From the NCBI GenBank assembly GCA_001801025.1, contig MGWO01000007.1, positions 1-64,000 on the forward strand: a DNA stretch of 64,000 bases. Direction: 5' to 3'. The notes beneath the pieces are model-generated. The model was not told the DNA's origin. It did not search any database and was given only the letters and a program-made list of their open reading frames with translations. The position numbers and the translations under genes were made by a program. Below, piece after piece: positions 1 to 8,681 of the stretch (the first letter of the stretch is position 1; each line of letters starts with the position of its first letter). Source of the DNA: Gallionellales bacterium GWA2_54_124. GTDB lineage: Bacteria; Pseudomonadota; Gammaproteobacteria; Burkholderiales; Gallionellaceae.

Positions 1-2
1 AA

Positions 3-158
3 AGTGCGGCGGTGCAGGAGATCAACGCCAATGTAAGCAATCTTAACCAGATCGGTCAGAGCAATGCGGCGGCCTCGGAAGAGATTACGGCGACGGTGGT
101 CGAACTGGCAAAAATTGCAGACAACACCCGCCGCGAAGTCGAAAAGTTCAGAGTTTAA
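3..158 (+). CDS. Methyl-accepting chemotaxis protein, C-terminal end (partial)
   Basis: Open from the left edge of the window to a TAA stop, giving the last 51 residues of a chemoreceptor. The sequence (QEINANVSNLNQIGQSN, then AAASEEITATVVELAKIA) is the heptad-rich second helix of the MCP cytoplasmic signalling hairpin, including a typical Glu/Ala-rich methylation stretch. It ends in FRV and lacks an xWxxF tether for CheR/CheB. A strong terminator follows, so this receptor closes its own transcript before the CheW genes. Sensory domain and membrane topology lie outside the window. Confidence 0.85.
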   Translation, partial: SAAVQEINANVSNLNQIGQSNAAASEEITATVVELAKIADNTRREVEKFRV

Positions 159-206
159 CCGGGAACGCGGAGCCGGAGGCCTGTTCCTGGCTCTTCGGCG
201 ATGCTC

Positions 207-249
207 GCCGCCACGCCACTTTGTAATGAATTGGCCTGGCGGCTTTTTT
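207..249 (+). terminator. Rho-independent terminator after the chemoreceptor
   Basis: GCCGCCA at 207-213 pairs with TGGCGGC at 237-243, with further pairing of the inner CGCCA/TGGCC segments, and TTTTTT follows at 244-249. It sits between the receptor stop at 158 and the CheW-family start at 273. Confidence 0.75.
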
Positions 250-272
250 GAGCGATAAAAAATGAGGCAAAC

Positions 273-1676
273 ATGAACCTGATGATTATAGAAAGCGGGA
301 TGCAGCGCTATGCGCTGCCCACCGGAAACATCCTTGAAGTCGTGGAGCCGCAAACGGTCAGCCCTTTGCCGCATATGCCGGGCTACGTGGAAGGGCTGGT
401 GCGCGTTATGGGGCAGGTGATGATGCAAATCGACCTTGCCGGCCGCGTTGGCGGACACAACGGAGCACGCGGCGCGGGAACCCTGGTGATTTTGCGTGAC
501 GAGCGCGGTATGGATTACGCGTTGCGCGTCGATCGGGTCTTATCCAACGGTCATGTCGACGAAGCTGGAATCAGCTTTTTCCTGGCCGGAGGAGAGCAGG
601 CGGATGTCGCAGGCGACCCGCAAACGGCGGCAAGCGGCATGATCGCCGGAGAATTTGAAGCGGACGGTCACACTGTGCTGATGCTCGACACCAACAGTCT
701 CCCTCCGGAAGGAATCGTCATGCAAGAAACTTTGCTGCAAACCGCCGCGCAGACACAGAGTGCGCAAGCAGATTCGGCGGGCTTCGTTCTCATGGAGTCG
801 GGTGGAGAATGTTACGCGCTCCGGCTTGGCGAAATCGCCGAAGTGCTGGAGGTGACCGAGCCGGTAAAATTGCCGCATGCCCCGCCGGAAGTTGCGGGCG
901 TGATTACCTTGCGGAAAAGCGTCCTGCTCGTTCTGGGCCTCAGCACCCTGCTGGGGCGTTATGCCGATGTTAAGGTTGGCTCTGCCATCGTCGTCATCCA
1001 CCACGGAGGTCAGCGCTTCGGCCTCATCGTCGATAAGATGCTGGGCATCCGCAATTACACACAGAACGACCTGCACTTGATCGAGAGCTTCGGTGCGGTG
1101 CTGGCGGGCTATATTGCAGACACCTCCGTCGGAGCGGAAGGACACCTGACCGGGATAATTTCGCTGAAAGGATTGCTACCGGAGGCCCGGCTGGAAGAAT
1201 ACCGCAAATTCACCCTTGCCCAGACCAGCGATGTCAGTCCGGTCGAGGAGCATGACGCACAGGGTCGCACGATCAGCATGCTCACTTTTAGCGTCGGTAA
1301 TGAAGACTGCGCCTTGCCGCTGGAATGGGTTGAGCGTATCGAACAAGCCGGCGAAATCACTGCCGCCGCCGGACAAAACACGGCGGGCGCGGCACTGGTG
1401 TTGGGCGAAGTCATGCCCGTCGTGGATCTGGCTGATGCGTTTTGCATAACGCAAGTGGAAACCGCCGGTGTTTGGCTGGTCGTCCGTCAGGACGGTCAGG
1501 CATGGGCGCTGGCCGTCAAACAAGTCGGACGGGTCGTCGAAATGCCGTGTGCCGCGATTGAGGACGTCAAACGGGTCGCCACCGACTACGTGGAGAAAAT
1601 CGGGCGTGTTGGCGAAAAACTTTTCTCGATACTCACGCTGGAGCCTTTACGGACGGCAGGAGCGTGCTTAACCTAA
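273..1676 (+). CDS. Chemotaxis scaffold protein with three CheW domains
   Basis: 467 residues with three CheW-like beta-barrel repeats and no kinase or receiver domain: about 2-145 (ESGMQRYALPTGNILEVVE), 165-310 (ESGGECYALRLGEIAEVLE) and 330-460 (SVGNEDCALPLEWVERIEQ). Each repeat shows the CheW pattern of an opening strand, a hydrophobic 'G.I..LR..V..V.DL' stretch and a late strand. CheW domains couple receptors to the kinase CheA and build the receptor array in the cytoplasm. A single-CheW gene follows 16 bases downstream with its own Shine-Dalgarno, so the two are likely co-transcribed. A triple-CheW chain is uncommon; the third repeat is the most divergent. Assignment to the family is firm, exact role unknown. 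Confidence 0.85.
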   Translation: MNLMIIESGMQRYALPTGNILEVVEPQTVSPLPHMPGYVEGLVRVMGQVMMQIDLAGRVGGHNGARGAGTLVILRDERGMDYALRVDRVLSNGHVDEAGISFFLAGGEQADVAGDPQTAASGMIAGEFEADGHTVLMLDTNSLPPEGIVMQETLLQTAAQTQSAQADSAGFVLMESGGECYALRLGEIAEVLEVTEPVKLPHAPPEVAGVITLRKSVLLVLGLSTLLGRYADVKVGSAIVVIHHGGQRFGLIVDKMLGIRNYTQNDLHLIESFGAVLAGYIADTSVGAEGHLTGIISLKGLLPEARLEEYRKFTLAQTSDVSPVEEHDAQGRTISMLTFSVGNEDCALPLEWVERIEQAGEITAAAGQNTAGAALVLGEVMPVVDLADAFCITQVETAGVWLVVRQDGQAWALAVKQVGRVVEMPCAAIEDVKRVATDYVEKIGRVGEKLFSILTLEPLRTAGACLT

Positions 1677-1692
1677 TCCTTGGGAGGCTGAA

Positions 1693-2094
1693 TTGGAAAG
1701 CTATTTACTGGTAGAGGCTGGGCGCATCAGAATTTTGCTGAATGCGATAAATGTACGTGACGTAATCGACGGGTGCCCCGGTGGCGCGGGAGACGAAGCG
1801 GCGGGGTATCGCCTATGGCGTGGGCAGATATTGCCCGTCAAGCAATTGCGCGAACTGATTGGTTTGGAACGCAGAGAGGTGCGCGTGACCGTGGTCTATA
1901 GCGGGCAAGAGGATGGACAGCTTGTTTTGCTCGACGTGGATTGCGTGACGGGACTGCGGCGGATAGATAAGAGCGAGTGGAGTTCGCTGCCGCCCCTGCC
2001 GGACGGAGTGGGCGGCCTGTTCGATTGGCTGGTGACAGATAATTGCTCGGGTATTCAGTTGATGCATTTGCGTGATGGGGTGCTGGCGGGATAG
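1693..2094 (+). CDS. Small CheW-like protein
   Basis: 133 residues. The likely start is TTG at 1693, preceded by GGGAGG at a good distance; no ATG start fits better. The chain matches a CheW domain: an opening strand ([20 protein letters not shown]), then '[19 protein letters not shown]', which corresponds to the CheW 'G.I.PVIDLR..LG' stretch, then a VVY strand and a [10 protein letters not shown] strand. It is shorter and more divergent than classical CheW (about 160 residues). It lies between the triple-CheW gene and a short chemoreceptor, which supports a role as an adaptor in the same signalling array. Confidence 0.7.
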   Translation: MESYLLVEAGRIRILLNAINVRDVIDGCPGGAGDEAAGYRLWRGQILPVKQLRELIGLERREVRVTVVYSGQEDGQLVLLDVDCVTGLRRIDKSEWSSLPPLPDGVGGLFDWLVTDNCSGIQLMHLRDGVLAG

Positions 2095-2167
2095 CACTGG
2101 CGGAATAACTGCTTTTGCGCCGGCAAGCTGGAGTAGAATCGCCGCTTTATTTTTGGAGGATGGGTCA

Positions 2168-3211
2168 ATGGTGAACACTGTATTGGTCGGCATGCTGGCT
2201 GGTTTGGGATTCGTGGCCGCTGTGTGGGGATTTGCGGCCGGGCGACGGTTGCGGCGGGAGTTGGGCGAGTTGCGCGATGCGATGAATGCTGTGGCAGTTT
2301 CGTGCGACCTGACCGTGCAGCTTGCCGGGGATAAGGGCGAATGCGCTCGCTCGTTCAACGCCATGATGACGGCGCTCCGTTTGGCGGCTGCCGATGCAGA
2401 AGCGGACTGGACATCCTTGCGGACGCAAATTGAGCAGGCGATAACGCGTTCGCAAGCTTTCAGTGCGGGCGACAGTCAGGCTGGCCTGATGCCCGCGCTG
2501 GTGGCAACGATCAGCCATGTTTCATCCAGCAATGGTTGTGTATCCGAACGCATCGGAACGATGGAGGATACAGTCGAGGGTGTGAACCTGTTCTCGCAGG
2601 AGGGGGGCAGTGTTGTGATGGAGACGACAAAGGCGATCGACGCGGTGAGTCTGTCGATCGACGAGGTCGCGCTGAGTATCACCCACCTCGGGGAACACTC
2701 CCGGAAAATTACCGGCCTGGCCAATACGGTCAAGGGGATCGCCGACCAGACCAACCTGCTTGCGCTCAACGCGGCGATCGAGGCTGCGCGGGCGGGCGAA
2801 TACGGGCGGGGGTTCGCCGTGGTGGCGGATGAGGTGCGCAAGCTGGCCGAGAGCACGACTCAGGCGACCCAGCAGATTTCAGATACGGTGTCGGTTATCC
2901 AGACTGGTACTTTAGAGGCGGTGACGCGGATGCGTGGCGCGAGCGAAGCGGCACAGCATTGTGACAAATACGCGCATCTGGCCGAGGGGGCGATGAGCCG
3001 CATCGGCAGCGGGGTGCAGGAGATGCTGGTGATGGCGCACGCCATCGCCAGCGATACGCGGGCACAGCACCAGTCCATCGGTGAGATGCTAGACTCTATT
3101 GGGAATCTCATGTCCGATGGTATGGAAAGCGCAAGCCGCGCGGGATGCGCCGAGGAGATTCAGGCGCTGCTCGTGGCGACGGATGATCGCGTGGTGCGAT
3201 TCAAGGTGTAG
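2168..3211 (+). CDS. Short methyl-accepting chemotaxis protein
   Basis: 347 residues from ATG 2168, chosen because GGAGG lies just upstream; an in-frame ATG at 2072 would overlap the preceding gene. One N-terminal membrane helix (about residues 4-24) is followed directly by a cytoplasmic part, with no periplasmic sensing domain and no recognisable PAS. The signalling hairpin tip is near residues 190-210 ([20 protein letters not shown], then [15 protein letters not shown]). It therefore senses either through a partner, the membrane or the cytoplasm. The cytoplasmic part is short compared with typical receptors. No CheR/CheB tether pentapeptide is seen. Likely works with the CheW proteins encoded just upstream. 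Confidence 0.85.
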   Translation: MVNTVLVGMLAGLGFVAAVWGFAAGRRLRRELGELRDAMNAVAVSCDLTVQLAGDKGECARSFNAMMTALRLAAADAEADWTSLRTQIEQAITRSQAFSAGDSQAGLMPALVATISHVSSSNGCVSERIGTMEDTVEGVNLFSQEGGSVVMETTKAIDAVSLSIDEVALSITHLGEHSRKITGLANTVKGIADQTNLLALNAAIEAARAGEYGRGFAVVADEVRKLAESTTQATQQISDTVSVIQTGTLEAVTRMRGASEAAQHCDKYAHLAEGAMSRIGSGVQEMLVMAHAIASDTRAQHQSIGEMLDSIGNLMSDGMESASRAGCAEEIQALLVATDDRVVRFKV

Positions 3212-3574
3212 GGCGCGGAGCCTGCCATCGCAGAATTATGCACCGCCGAGAAGACCGGGTCCAAATCCAGATATGAGCCTGAGCAAAGCTGATTAGTGAG
3301 GAGGTTGTCAGGGCGTTGTTGTGCGCGAAGCGCACGAACTGTTAATGGCCTGACAGTCGGATGAGCGGGGTGTGAGCCTTGATGGCAAGCAAGATGCAGA
3401 AGCGGCGGGTCAGCTCACCTTATTGTATTCCTTAGGCCTTGTATCTGTGCGCGCAGTCGTTCAGTCAACATGACTTTATTGCCTATAAATCATTAAGTTT
3501 GGGCAGAAGGTATAATAGGCAATTCGTTTTTTACATCAAGCACAACTACGTTTTTTAGAATTAACTGGATAAGC
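3212..3574. other. Non-coding stretch with a nested palindrome
   Basis: No convincing gene. TGTCAGG at 3306-3312 pairs with CCTGACA at 3349-3355, enclosing a perfect GTGCGC-gaa-GCGCAC hairpin (3321-3335). No T-run follows on the plus strand, so it is not a standard terminator. A TATAAT hexamer at 3511-3516 could be the -10 box for the PilZ-like remnant, but no -35 box is evident. A short stretch at 3238-3273 (MHRREDRVQIQI, then stop) resembles the RRxxR opening of a PilZ domain and may be debris. Confidence 0.5.
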
Positions 3575-3896
3575 ATGGATTCCTGGTATTGGAGGGTTTC
3601 CGTTCATGCCGAGGACGACATTCGTTTCGCATTCAAGGTTCTGGGGTATTCTACTGCTGATCTGGTCTTGCTGTTCGACAGGGCGCTGCCAATCGGGAGG
3701 CGTTGCGATATCCGGGTCATTGCCCCGAAGGCCGGTCAGTTAGGGCATGCCGCGAATCGTGTTCCGGGCGGAGGTGGTTCTGGTAGTTTTTGGGGCGATA
3801 GGCGTTCGGGTGACATTCAGGATGCATTCGCTTAGCGAAGAGGCTATAAGCTTGCTTGGCAAACAAACGGCAGAATCACCAAACGTAATTTTGTAA
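3575..3896 (+). pseudogene. Frameshifted PilZ-like domain protein
   Basis: The frame opening at 3575 gives IRFAFKVLGYSTADLVLLFDRALPIGRRCDIRV, which follows the PilZ pattern of an S-x-x-G-like turn, then 'd.pLp.G..v.i.v'. That frame then runs into glycine-rich noise and stops at 3835. In the +1 frame, from about 3747 to a TAA at 3894-3896, the chain reads VFRAEVVLVVFGAIGVRVTF followed by a short helix, matching the PilZ C-terminal 'gevv....G.GV.F' strands. Joining the two frames near 3735-3760 restores one small PilZ-type protein of about 105 residues. PilZ domains bind cyclic-di-GMP, but the RxxxR motif is not in the restored chain. Either a real pseudogene or a sequencing error. Confidence 0.45.
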
Positions 3897-3948
3897 GTGA
3901 CTGATAATTCAGGCATAGATATTTTATGATGTGCGCAGTCTGTTTGGC

Positions 3949-4065
3949 ATGTTGAATAGTAGAGGGCGCTTGCCTTTGCGATACATGTTGATTGGCGTCT
4001 TAAGTTTCGCTACGGCGGTTGTCGTTACGGGTGTCATCAGTCGATGTGAAGCGGACACGGCCTGA
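3949..4065 (+). pseudogene. Possible N-terminal fragment of a membrane sensor
   Basis: A 38-codon frame starting MLNSRGRLPLRYMLIGVLSF shows a positively charged start followed by one membrane helix (LIGVLSFATAVVVTGVIS), then stops at TGA. This is how many membrane-bound receptors or cyclases begin, and no continuation in another frame is evident before the kinase gene on the other strand. No clear ribosome binding site. Could be debris from a deletion or an unrelated micro-ORF. Confidence 0.2.
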
Positions 4066-4083
4066 TTATGAGAGCATGTCCAG

Positions 4084-5610
4084 TCATTGTTCACATGCTA
4101 TTGCCTTGACTTCGGGCAACCAAAGTATGACTTGTGTGCCCTTGCCAATATGGCTGCGCACCTCACAGCACCCGCCGTGCATTAACATGATGTCTTTCAC
4201 CAGCGACATTCCCAAACCCGTTCCAGGGATTTGCGCCGTATTTGTGGCGCGATAAAATCGTTCAAAGATATGGACTAATTGTTGAGTGTCCATTCCGATT
4301 CCTGCGTCACTTACCCGGATACCGACCCAGTTGGTTGATTCTCTCTTTTCAGGCTCGTTTGAGAAGACGGTATTTCCACATTCTTGTTCGTGCGCTCCAA
4401 CGGTATTCTTTATAGATCCTTGTCGATGCACATAGTCAATAAGTACTTGGCCTGTACCTAGTGAATATTTATGAGCGTTGCAGACAATGTTGAGCAGCGC
4501 TTGAGCTAATTTAGTGCTGTCCAGCAATGCGAATGAAGTTCTATGGGGTAATTTAATCTGTATTTGGTTTGTCGTATATGAAAGTGAGTACTCTTCAATA
4601 ACACGGTTAACGACCGATAAAAGTGACGCTGTGCGTGGATCAAAGTCCATGCCAGCGATGGCTTCTATTCGTGCTACATCAAGAAATTCACCCAGCATTT
4701 TAATCAGCTCGTCAGATTTAGAATGAATAATGCCTAGAAATTTTTTATTGTTAATGTTGCTTGTTTTTTGTGAAAGCAATAATTCAACAAAGCCACAGAT
4801 GCTGGACAATGGAGTCCTCATTTCATGAGCAACAGTTTCAAGAAATTCACTCTTCATTTTGTCAATGTAGGTTTCCCGGGAGATATCCCTAAAGAAGAGA
4901 ATATTACGTAATTCGGGATCGATGACTTGATGTGACTCCCATTGTATTGTTCTGGCAGGATCGGTTAGTCGCAATATGCCTTTTTTATCGCCAGAAAAAG
5001 CGGTAAAAAGACCAGATTGACCGCTCATCTCGATTTTTTTACCGACACTTTCTGAAAAAGACATCATGGAAAGGCGTTCGCCATGTTTGAGGTCGATACT
5101 AAATAAATCAAGCAGGTGTTGATTATAGAATTGTATCTGGTTAGTTAAACTAAAAGCGAGTAACCCCTCGGGGAGAGATGAGAGCACTTGAAGTAACTGT
5201 TGCTCTTGAATTTTAAGTTGATGATTTACTGTTTTTACTTGAGTTACATCGGCGAATGTTCCAAGTATGCGTAAAGGACGTCCGTCTGCGGATCGACTTG
5301 CGGTCACTCCTCGTTTTAGAATCCACTTGTAGTTTCCATTTTTACATTTAAAACGACAGGAGCTGACGTAGGCATCATTTTTCCCGAGCAAAAAATCTGA
5401 CAAGTCAGAACGATAGATTTCAATATCTTCTGGATGTACGAGTTGGCTTAATTCCGTAAATGAATCACTAATTTCATTTTTGTGAAACTGCAATATTGTC
5501 CACCATTGGTGGGAATGGGTGACAACATCTGATTTAACATCGTAATCCCACACGCCATCTTTTGTGCCGCAGAAGTTATTTTTAATGCGGTGATTGCAAT
5601 CATCACTCAT
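4084..5610 (-). CDS. Soluble PAS-domain histidine kinase
   Basis: 508 residues without a membrane helix, so a cytoplasmic sensor. A PAS/PAC unit spans about residues 15-125 (GVWDYDVKSDVVTHS, later CRFKCKNGNYKWILKRG), a second PAS about 135-245, HisKA about 250-320 with the phosphorylated His262 in VAHEMRTPLSS, and an HATPase domain about 360-505 with N box NAHKYS, G1 box DAGIGMD and G2 box GTGLGMSLVKD. An FERFYRA F box is present. Its ATG overlaps the stop of the upstream HTH-receiver gene by four bases, so the two form a translationally coupled two-component pair. Base composition is more AT-rich than its neighbours, which suggests acquisition by transfer. The ligand is unknown. Confidence 0.9.
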   Translation of the reverse strand: MSDDCNHRIKNNFCGTKDGVWDYDVKSDVVTHSHQWWTILQFHKNEISDSFTELSQLVHPEDIEIYRSDLSDFLLGKNDAYVSSCRFKCKNGNYKWILKRGVTASRSADGRPLRILGTFADVTQVKTVNHQLKIQEQQLLQVLSSLPEGLLAFSLTNQIQFYNQHLLDLFSIDLKHGERLSMMSFSESVGKKIEMSGQSGLFTAFSGDKKGILRLTDPARTIQWESHQVIDPELRNILFFRDISRETYIDKMKSEFLETVAHEMRTPLSSICGFVELLLSQKTSNINNKKFLGIIHSKSDELIKMLGEFLDVARIEAIAGMDFDPRTASLLSVVNRVIEEYSLSYTTNQIQIKLPHRTSFALLDSTKLAQALLNIVCNAHKYSLGTGQVLIDYVHRQGSIKNTVGAHEQECGNTVFSNEPEKRESTNWVGIRVSDAGIGMDTQQLVHIFERFYRATNTAQIPGTGLGMSLVKDIMLMHGGCCEVRSHIGKGTQVILWLPEVKAIACEQ

Positions 5611-6209
5611 GATTTTATTTGCATGAAGTTTTTGTTGGCAATAGATTGGATTTTTTTCTGTATAAGTGCAAATGGCACAGGTTTAAGAAATACAGATACG
5701 CCTTTTGGAACGCCGCCGCGACTCTGAATCTGCTCTCCATCCAGTCCGGAAATCACAATAATTTCTACGTCAGTTAATTTATCATCCGCACGTATTTGTT
5801 GGAGCATTTTTATTCCATCCACTCCCGGCATGCCGATGTCAGTGATAAGGATGTTTGGAATGTTTCTCCCGAGCGATATTAGTGCTTCAAATCCATTCTT
5901 TACTATTTCGATTTTAATGGGAATTCCCCAGCCGAGAATAACCGTTTCGTATAACAGGCAAAGCGCCTCATCATCTTCAGCAATCAAGATTCTTATCTCT
6001 TGGTTGTTGGCGCTGGCTTGATTTTTGTCGCTGACTTGGTTTTTATCGCGTGCTTTCAACATCGTTTCGAGAGAGTCCGCGCTAATTCTTCGATGACCCC
6101 CTTGTGTGCGCCAAGCAGACAATGAGCCATTCTCAACCCACAGCTGAACCGTTCGTATTGTGACCCCAAGTATTTGCGAAGCGGTCTTTGTCGTATATAC
6201 TTTTTCCAC
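5607..6209 (-). CDS. Response regulator with N-terminal excisionase/MerR-type HTH
   Basis: 200 residues. Residues 1-52 form a small winged HTH of the excisionase/MerR type (TASQILGVTIRTVQLWVENG, then WRTQGGHRRIS). A linker carries two NQ-rich near-repeats (DKNQVSDKNQASANNQ). Residues 72-195 are a receiver domain with acidic pocket E78/D79/D80, phospho-acceptor Asp124 in ITDIGMPG, a Ser in IVISG and the conserved Lys in FLKPV. The order is unusual because most DNA-binding regulators have the receiver first. It shares an ATGA overlap with the PAS kinase gene, its likely phosphate donor. It probably binds DNA through the HTH when phosphorylated; targets are unknown. Confidence 0.85.
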   Translation of the reverse strand: MEKVYTTKTASQILGVTIRTVQLWVENGSLSAWRTQGGHRRISADSLETMLKARDKNQVSDKNQASANNQEIRILIAEDDEALCLLYETVILGWGIPIKIEIVKNGFEALISLGRNIPNILITDIGMPGVDGIKMLQQIRADDKLTDVEIIVISGLDGEQIQSRGGVPKGVSVFLKPVPFALIQKKIQSIANKNFMQIKS

Positions 6210-6379
6210 GAAGTCTCACTTAAAAATTCCGGATTCAATTTTAACTCAAGTTTGGACTTTCGGTATCGCCATTTATTTGTGTTTTTACGGTGGTATTCGA
6301 GCTGATTTCCGGTCTGTGATTCCCCCGAAAAATCATCTTTCAAGGGTGACGTAAAATTAACGTTGTTTTTGAAAGGGGA

Positions 6380-6700
6380 ATGATGAAAATACCGAAGCAG
6401 GAATATACGACTGAACAACTCGGTGAAGTCAGCCTGGATTGACGAACGACGTGAGGAATTTGGTCTGGTCGGTGTGCTGTACTAGCATCAGTGTGAGTGG
6501 CTATCGAGCTTGGAAGCGTGGCGGTAAGCCGGAGAGGACGCGATGACGGATGCGCAGTATTGATCTGATTCAGTCTATCCATGCCGAGTTGAGAGAAATA
6601 TACGGCAGCCCTTGCGTGGAGTTGTGTGAGTGCGGTTTTCCGGCATTCAAGCAGAGAGTCGAGCGACGTGCTGGTGGAGGATGAGACCTCGATAATCAAG
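6380..6700 (+). pseudogene. IS3-family transposase remnant
   Basis: At 6380-6442, after AAAGGGGA, a frame starts MMKIPKQEYTTEQLGEVSLD and stops; this looks like the start of an IS3-type OrfA. Further on, in broken frames, OrfB-like pieces are readable: VSGYRAWKRGGKPERTR near 6490-6535, then IQSIHAELREIYGSP near 6570-6610 and CGFPAFKQRVER near 6635-6665. Several stops and frameshifts separate them and most of both genes is missing, including the DDE catalytic core. No terminal inverted repeats were identified. The element is dead; it marks past insertion next to the tRNA gene. Confidence 0.75.
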
Positions 6701-6744
6701 GGCCGCTATGCTGGGCATTGCAAATGCGATGCATCAAATGAAAA

Positions 6745-6768
6745 TAGGCACTAATAATCTAGTGCCTA
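6745..6768 (-). terminator. Terminator of the tRNA-Arg transcript
   Basis: A perfect 9-bp inverted repeat, TAGGCACTA and TAGTGCCTA, with a six-base loop. Read on the minus strand it lies just past the CCA end of the tRNA and is followed by a TTTTC tract, as in a Rho-independent terminator. Confidence 0.75.
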
Positions 6769-6777
6769 CTACCGAAT

Positions 6778-6854
6778 TGGTGCGCTCGGCGGGAGTCGAA
6801 CCCACGACCCTTGGCTTCGGAAACCAATACTCTATCCAGCTGAGCTACGAGCGC
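6778..6854 (-). tRNA. tRNA-Arg (anticodon CCG)
   Basis: A complete 77-base cloverleaf on the minus strand. The acceptor stem GCGCTCG pairs with CGAGCGC, the anticodon stem TTGGT/GCCAA holds the loop TTCCGAA with anticodon CCG (reads CGG, Arg), and the T arm GTGGG-TTCGACT-CCCGC is intact. The 3' CCA is encoded (TGG on the plus strand at 6778-6780). A terminator follows. The IS3 remnant next to it is consistent with tRNA genes being frequent integration sites, but no duplicated tRNA end was seen. Confidence 0.97.
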
Positions 6855-6984
6855 GTATGTGAAAATGACAGCGTGACATCCGATAACGGTGCCTGACTTA
6901 AACGAAAGCACGTCAGGTCAGTTTCAGAAGAGTGCGCAGCATAGCGGTTTTTGGCTATTCCGTCCATGAGGATCAACTGGTTTA

Positions 6985-7770
6985 TTACTGAGCCAGCCGT
7001 TTTCTGAACAGCACCAGCGAGACGTAATAGCCGGCCAGTGCATACGCTGTCAGCACCGCAGCGTCCGCCAGTATGTTGACTGGAATATTCCCGTTCAACA
7101 AGGGGCGCGCCAGATTGACAGCATGAGTCAGCGGCAAAATGGACGATACCGTTTGCAGCATGGCTGGCAGTTGATCGACCGGGAAGAACACGCCGCACAG
7201 CAGGGTCATCGGCGTGATGACCAGCGTGAAGTAATACATGAAGAATTCATAGCCCGGTGCCAGCGCCGTCACAATCAGTCCTAGGGCTGCGAAGCACAGC
7301 CCGACCAGTAGGGCCAGCGGAATGATCCACAGCGACATCAGCGAATGCGATAAGCCCAGCACCCAGATCACCATCAGCACCGCGATGCCCGATAGCAGGC
7401 TCTTGCTCGCCGCCCAGAACATCTCCGAGAGCACGATATCGTCCAGTGTGATCGGGGTGTTGAGGATGGCCTCCCACGTGCGTTGTTCGTGCATGCGCGC
7501 GAAGCCTGAATATAACGCCTCAAAACTGGCGCTGTTCATCGTGCTGTAACAGACCGTGCCGGCAGACAAAAAGGCGATGTACGACATGCCGCCGATCTCG
7601 GGCAGCATGCCGCCCAAGCCGTAACCTAAACCCAGCATGTAAATCACCGGATCGGCCAGGTGTCCCAGAATGGAGGGGCCTGCCATCTTTTTCCAGACCA
7701 TGTAATTGCGTCGCCAGATGGGGAAAAAGCGCAGGCTAAATTGCGGTAGTGCGAAGATATTCACTTTCAT
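6985..7770 (-). CDS. nodJ: ABC-2 type transporter permease, NodJ family
   Basis: 261 residues with six predicted membrane helices, for example [43 protein letters not shown] and [21 protein letters not shown]. The chain has the ABC-2 layout, with the conserved short region [11 protein letters not shown] between helices. It pairs with the ATPase encoded immediately upstream (ATGA overlap), forming a NodIJ-type exporter in the inner membrane. In rhizobia NodIJ exports lipo-chitin oligosaccharides; homologues are widespread in betaproteobacteria with no nodulation role, so the substrate here is unknown. Confidence 0.88.
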   Translation of the reverse strand: MKVNIFALPQFSLRFFPIWRRNYMVWKKMAGPSILGHLADPVIYMLGLGYGLGGMLPEIGGMSYIAFLSAGTVCYSTMNSASFEALYSGFARMHEQRTWEAILNTPITLDDIVLSEMFWAASKSLLSGIAVLMVIWVLGLSHSLMSLWIIPLALLVGLCFAALGLIVTALAPGYEFFMYYFTLVITPMTLLCGVFFPVDQLPAMLQTVSSILPLTHAVNLARPLLNGNIPVNILADAAVLTAYALAGYYVSLVLFRKRLAQ

Positions 7771-8681
7771 TCCCGCATCTCCCGACCTGTTAGTTTTAAA
7801 AACACGTCTTCGAGATTGGCCGGTCGATGCACGTAGCGCAATTCGGCATATTGCTGCAATTCGAGTAGCAGCGGATGTGCGTCATTTACATAGCAAAACA
7901 CCGATTCGCCGCTGACTTCGAAGCGTTGAGTGTGATGTGCCGCATGGCTTGTTGCCCATGCGGCCGCCTGTTCGCCGAACACCTCGACGACTTCAGGCTC
8001 GATGTTTTCGGCGATCAGTTCGCGTGGCGAACCTTGACTGATGATGCGCCCGTTGTCCATCACCGCCAGACGATGGCAAAGCCGCTCGGCTTCATCCATA
8101 AAATGCGTGGTCAGCACCAGCGTCTTGCCGCGCGCCGTCAGTTCGCGCAGTCGCTGCCAGATCAGATGGCGCGCCTGCGGGTCGAGACCGGTGGTCGGCT
8201 CATCGAGAAAAATTACATCAGGATCGTTGACCAGTGCGCGCGCGAGCGTCAGACGCCGCTTCATGCCGCCTGAGAGCGTCGGGACTTTCGCATCGGCCTT
8301 ATGCGTCAAATTGGCGAACTCCAGCAGTTCCGGCAGACGCGCCTTGATCTGCGCATCCGTCATGCCGAAGTACCTGCCGTACACCATCAGGTTTTCCGTC
8401 ACGGTAAAGTCCGGATCGAGATTGTCCATTTGCGGCACGACGCCGACGCGCAACCGCGCTTCACGGGCGTCTCCCGGTATCGCGTGATTGAGCAATTCGA
8501 TATGGCCGCTATCAGGTGCAATCAGGCCCAGCAGCAGGCGCAAGGTGGTCGTCTTGCCCGCCCCGTTCGGCCCCAGCAGCCCAAAACATTCGCCGCGCAC
8601 GATATTGAGACTGATGCCATCGACGACGCGCTGCCCCGCGTATTGCTTCACCAGATTTTCGGCCACAATGACGCGGTTCAT
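7767..8681 (-). CDS. nodI: ABC transporter ATP-binding protein, NodI family
   Basis: 304 residues when started at ATG 8681, which overlaps the hydrolase stop as ATGA; an upstream in-frame GTG at 8690 is less likely. Walker A GPNGAGKT (about residues 37-44), signature LSGGMKRR, Walker B VIFLDEP with TTGLDPQAR, and the H-loop [12 protein letters not shown] are all intact, so it should hydrolyse ATP. The C-terminal part (EVVEVFGEQ onward) is the extension seen in NodI/DrrA-type ATPases. It energises the NodJ-like permease encoded next. Confidence 0.92.
   Translation of the reverse strand: MNRVIVAENLVKQYAGQRVVDGISLNIVRGECFGLLGPNGAGKTTTLRLLLGLIAPDSGHIELLNHAIPGDAREARLRVGVVPQMDNLDPDFTVTENLMVYGRYFGMTDAQIKARLPELLEFANLTHKADAKVPTLSGGMKRRLTLARALVNDPDVIFLDEPTTGLDPQARHLIWQRLRELTARGKTLVLTTHFMDEAERLCHRLAVMDNGRIISQGSPRELIAENIEPEVVEVFGEQAAAWATSHAAHHTQRFEVSGESVFCYVNDAHPLLLELQQYAELRYVHRPANLEDVFLKLTGREMRE

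Noticed and set aside
540-1145. 201-codon minus-strand frame
   Set aside because: Antisense shadow of the triple-CheW gene, low-complexity character.
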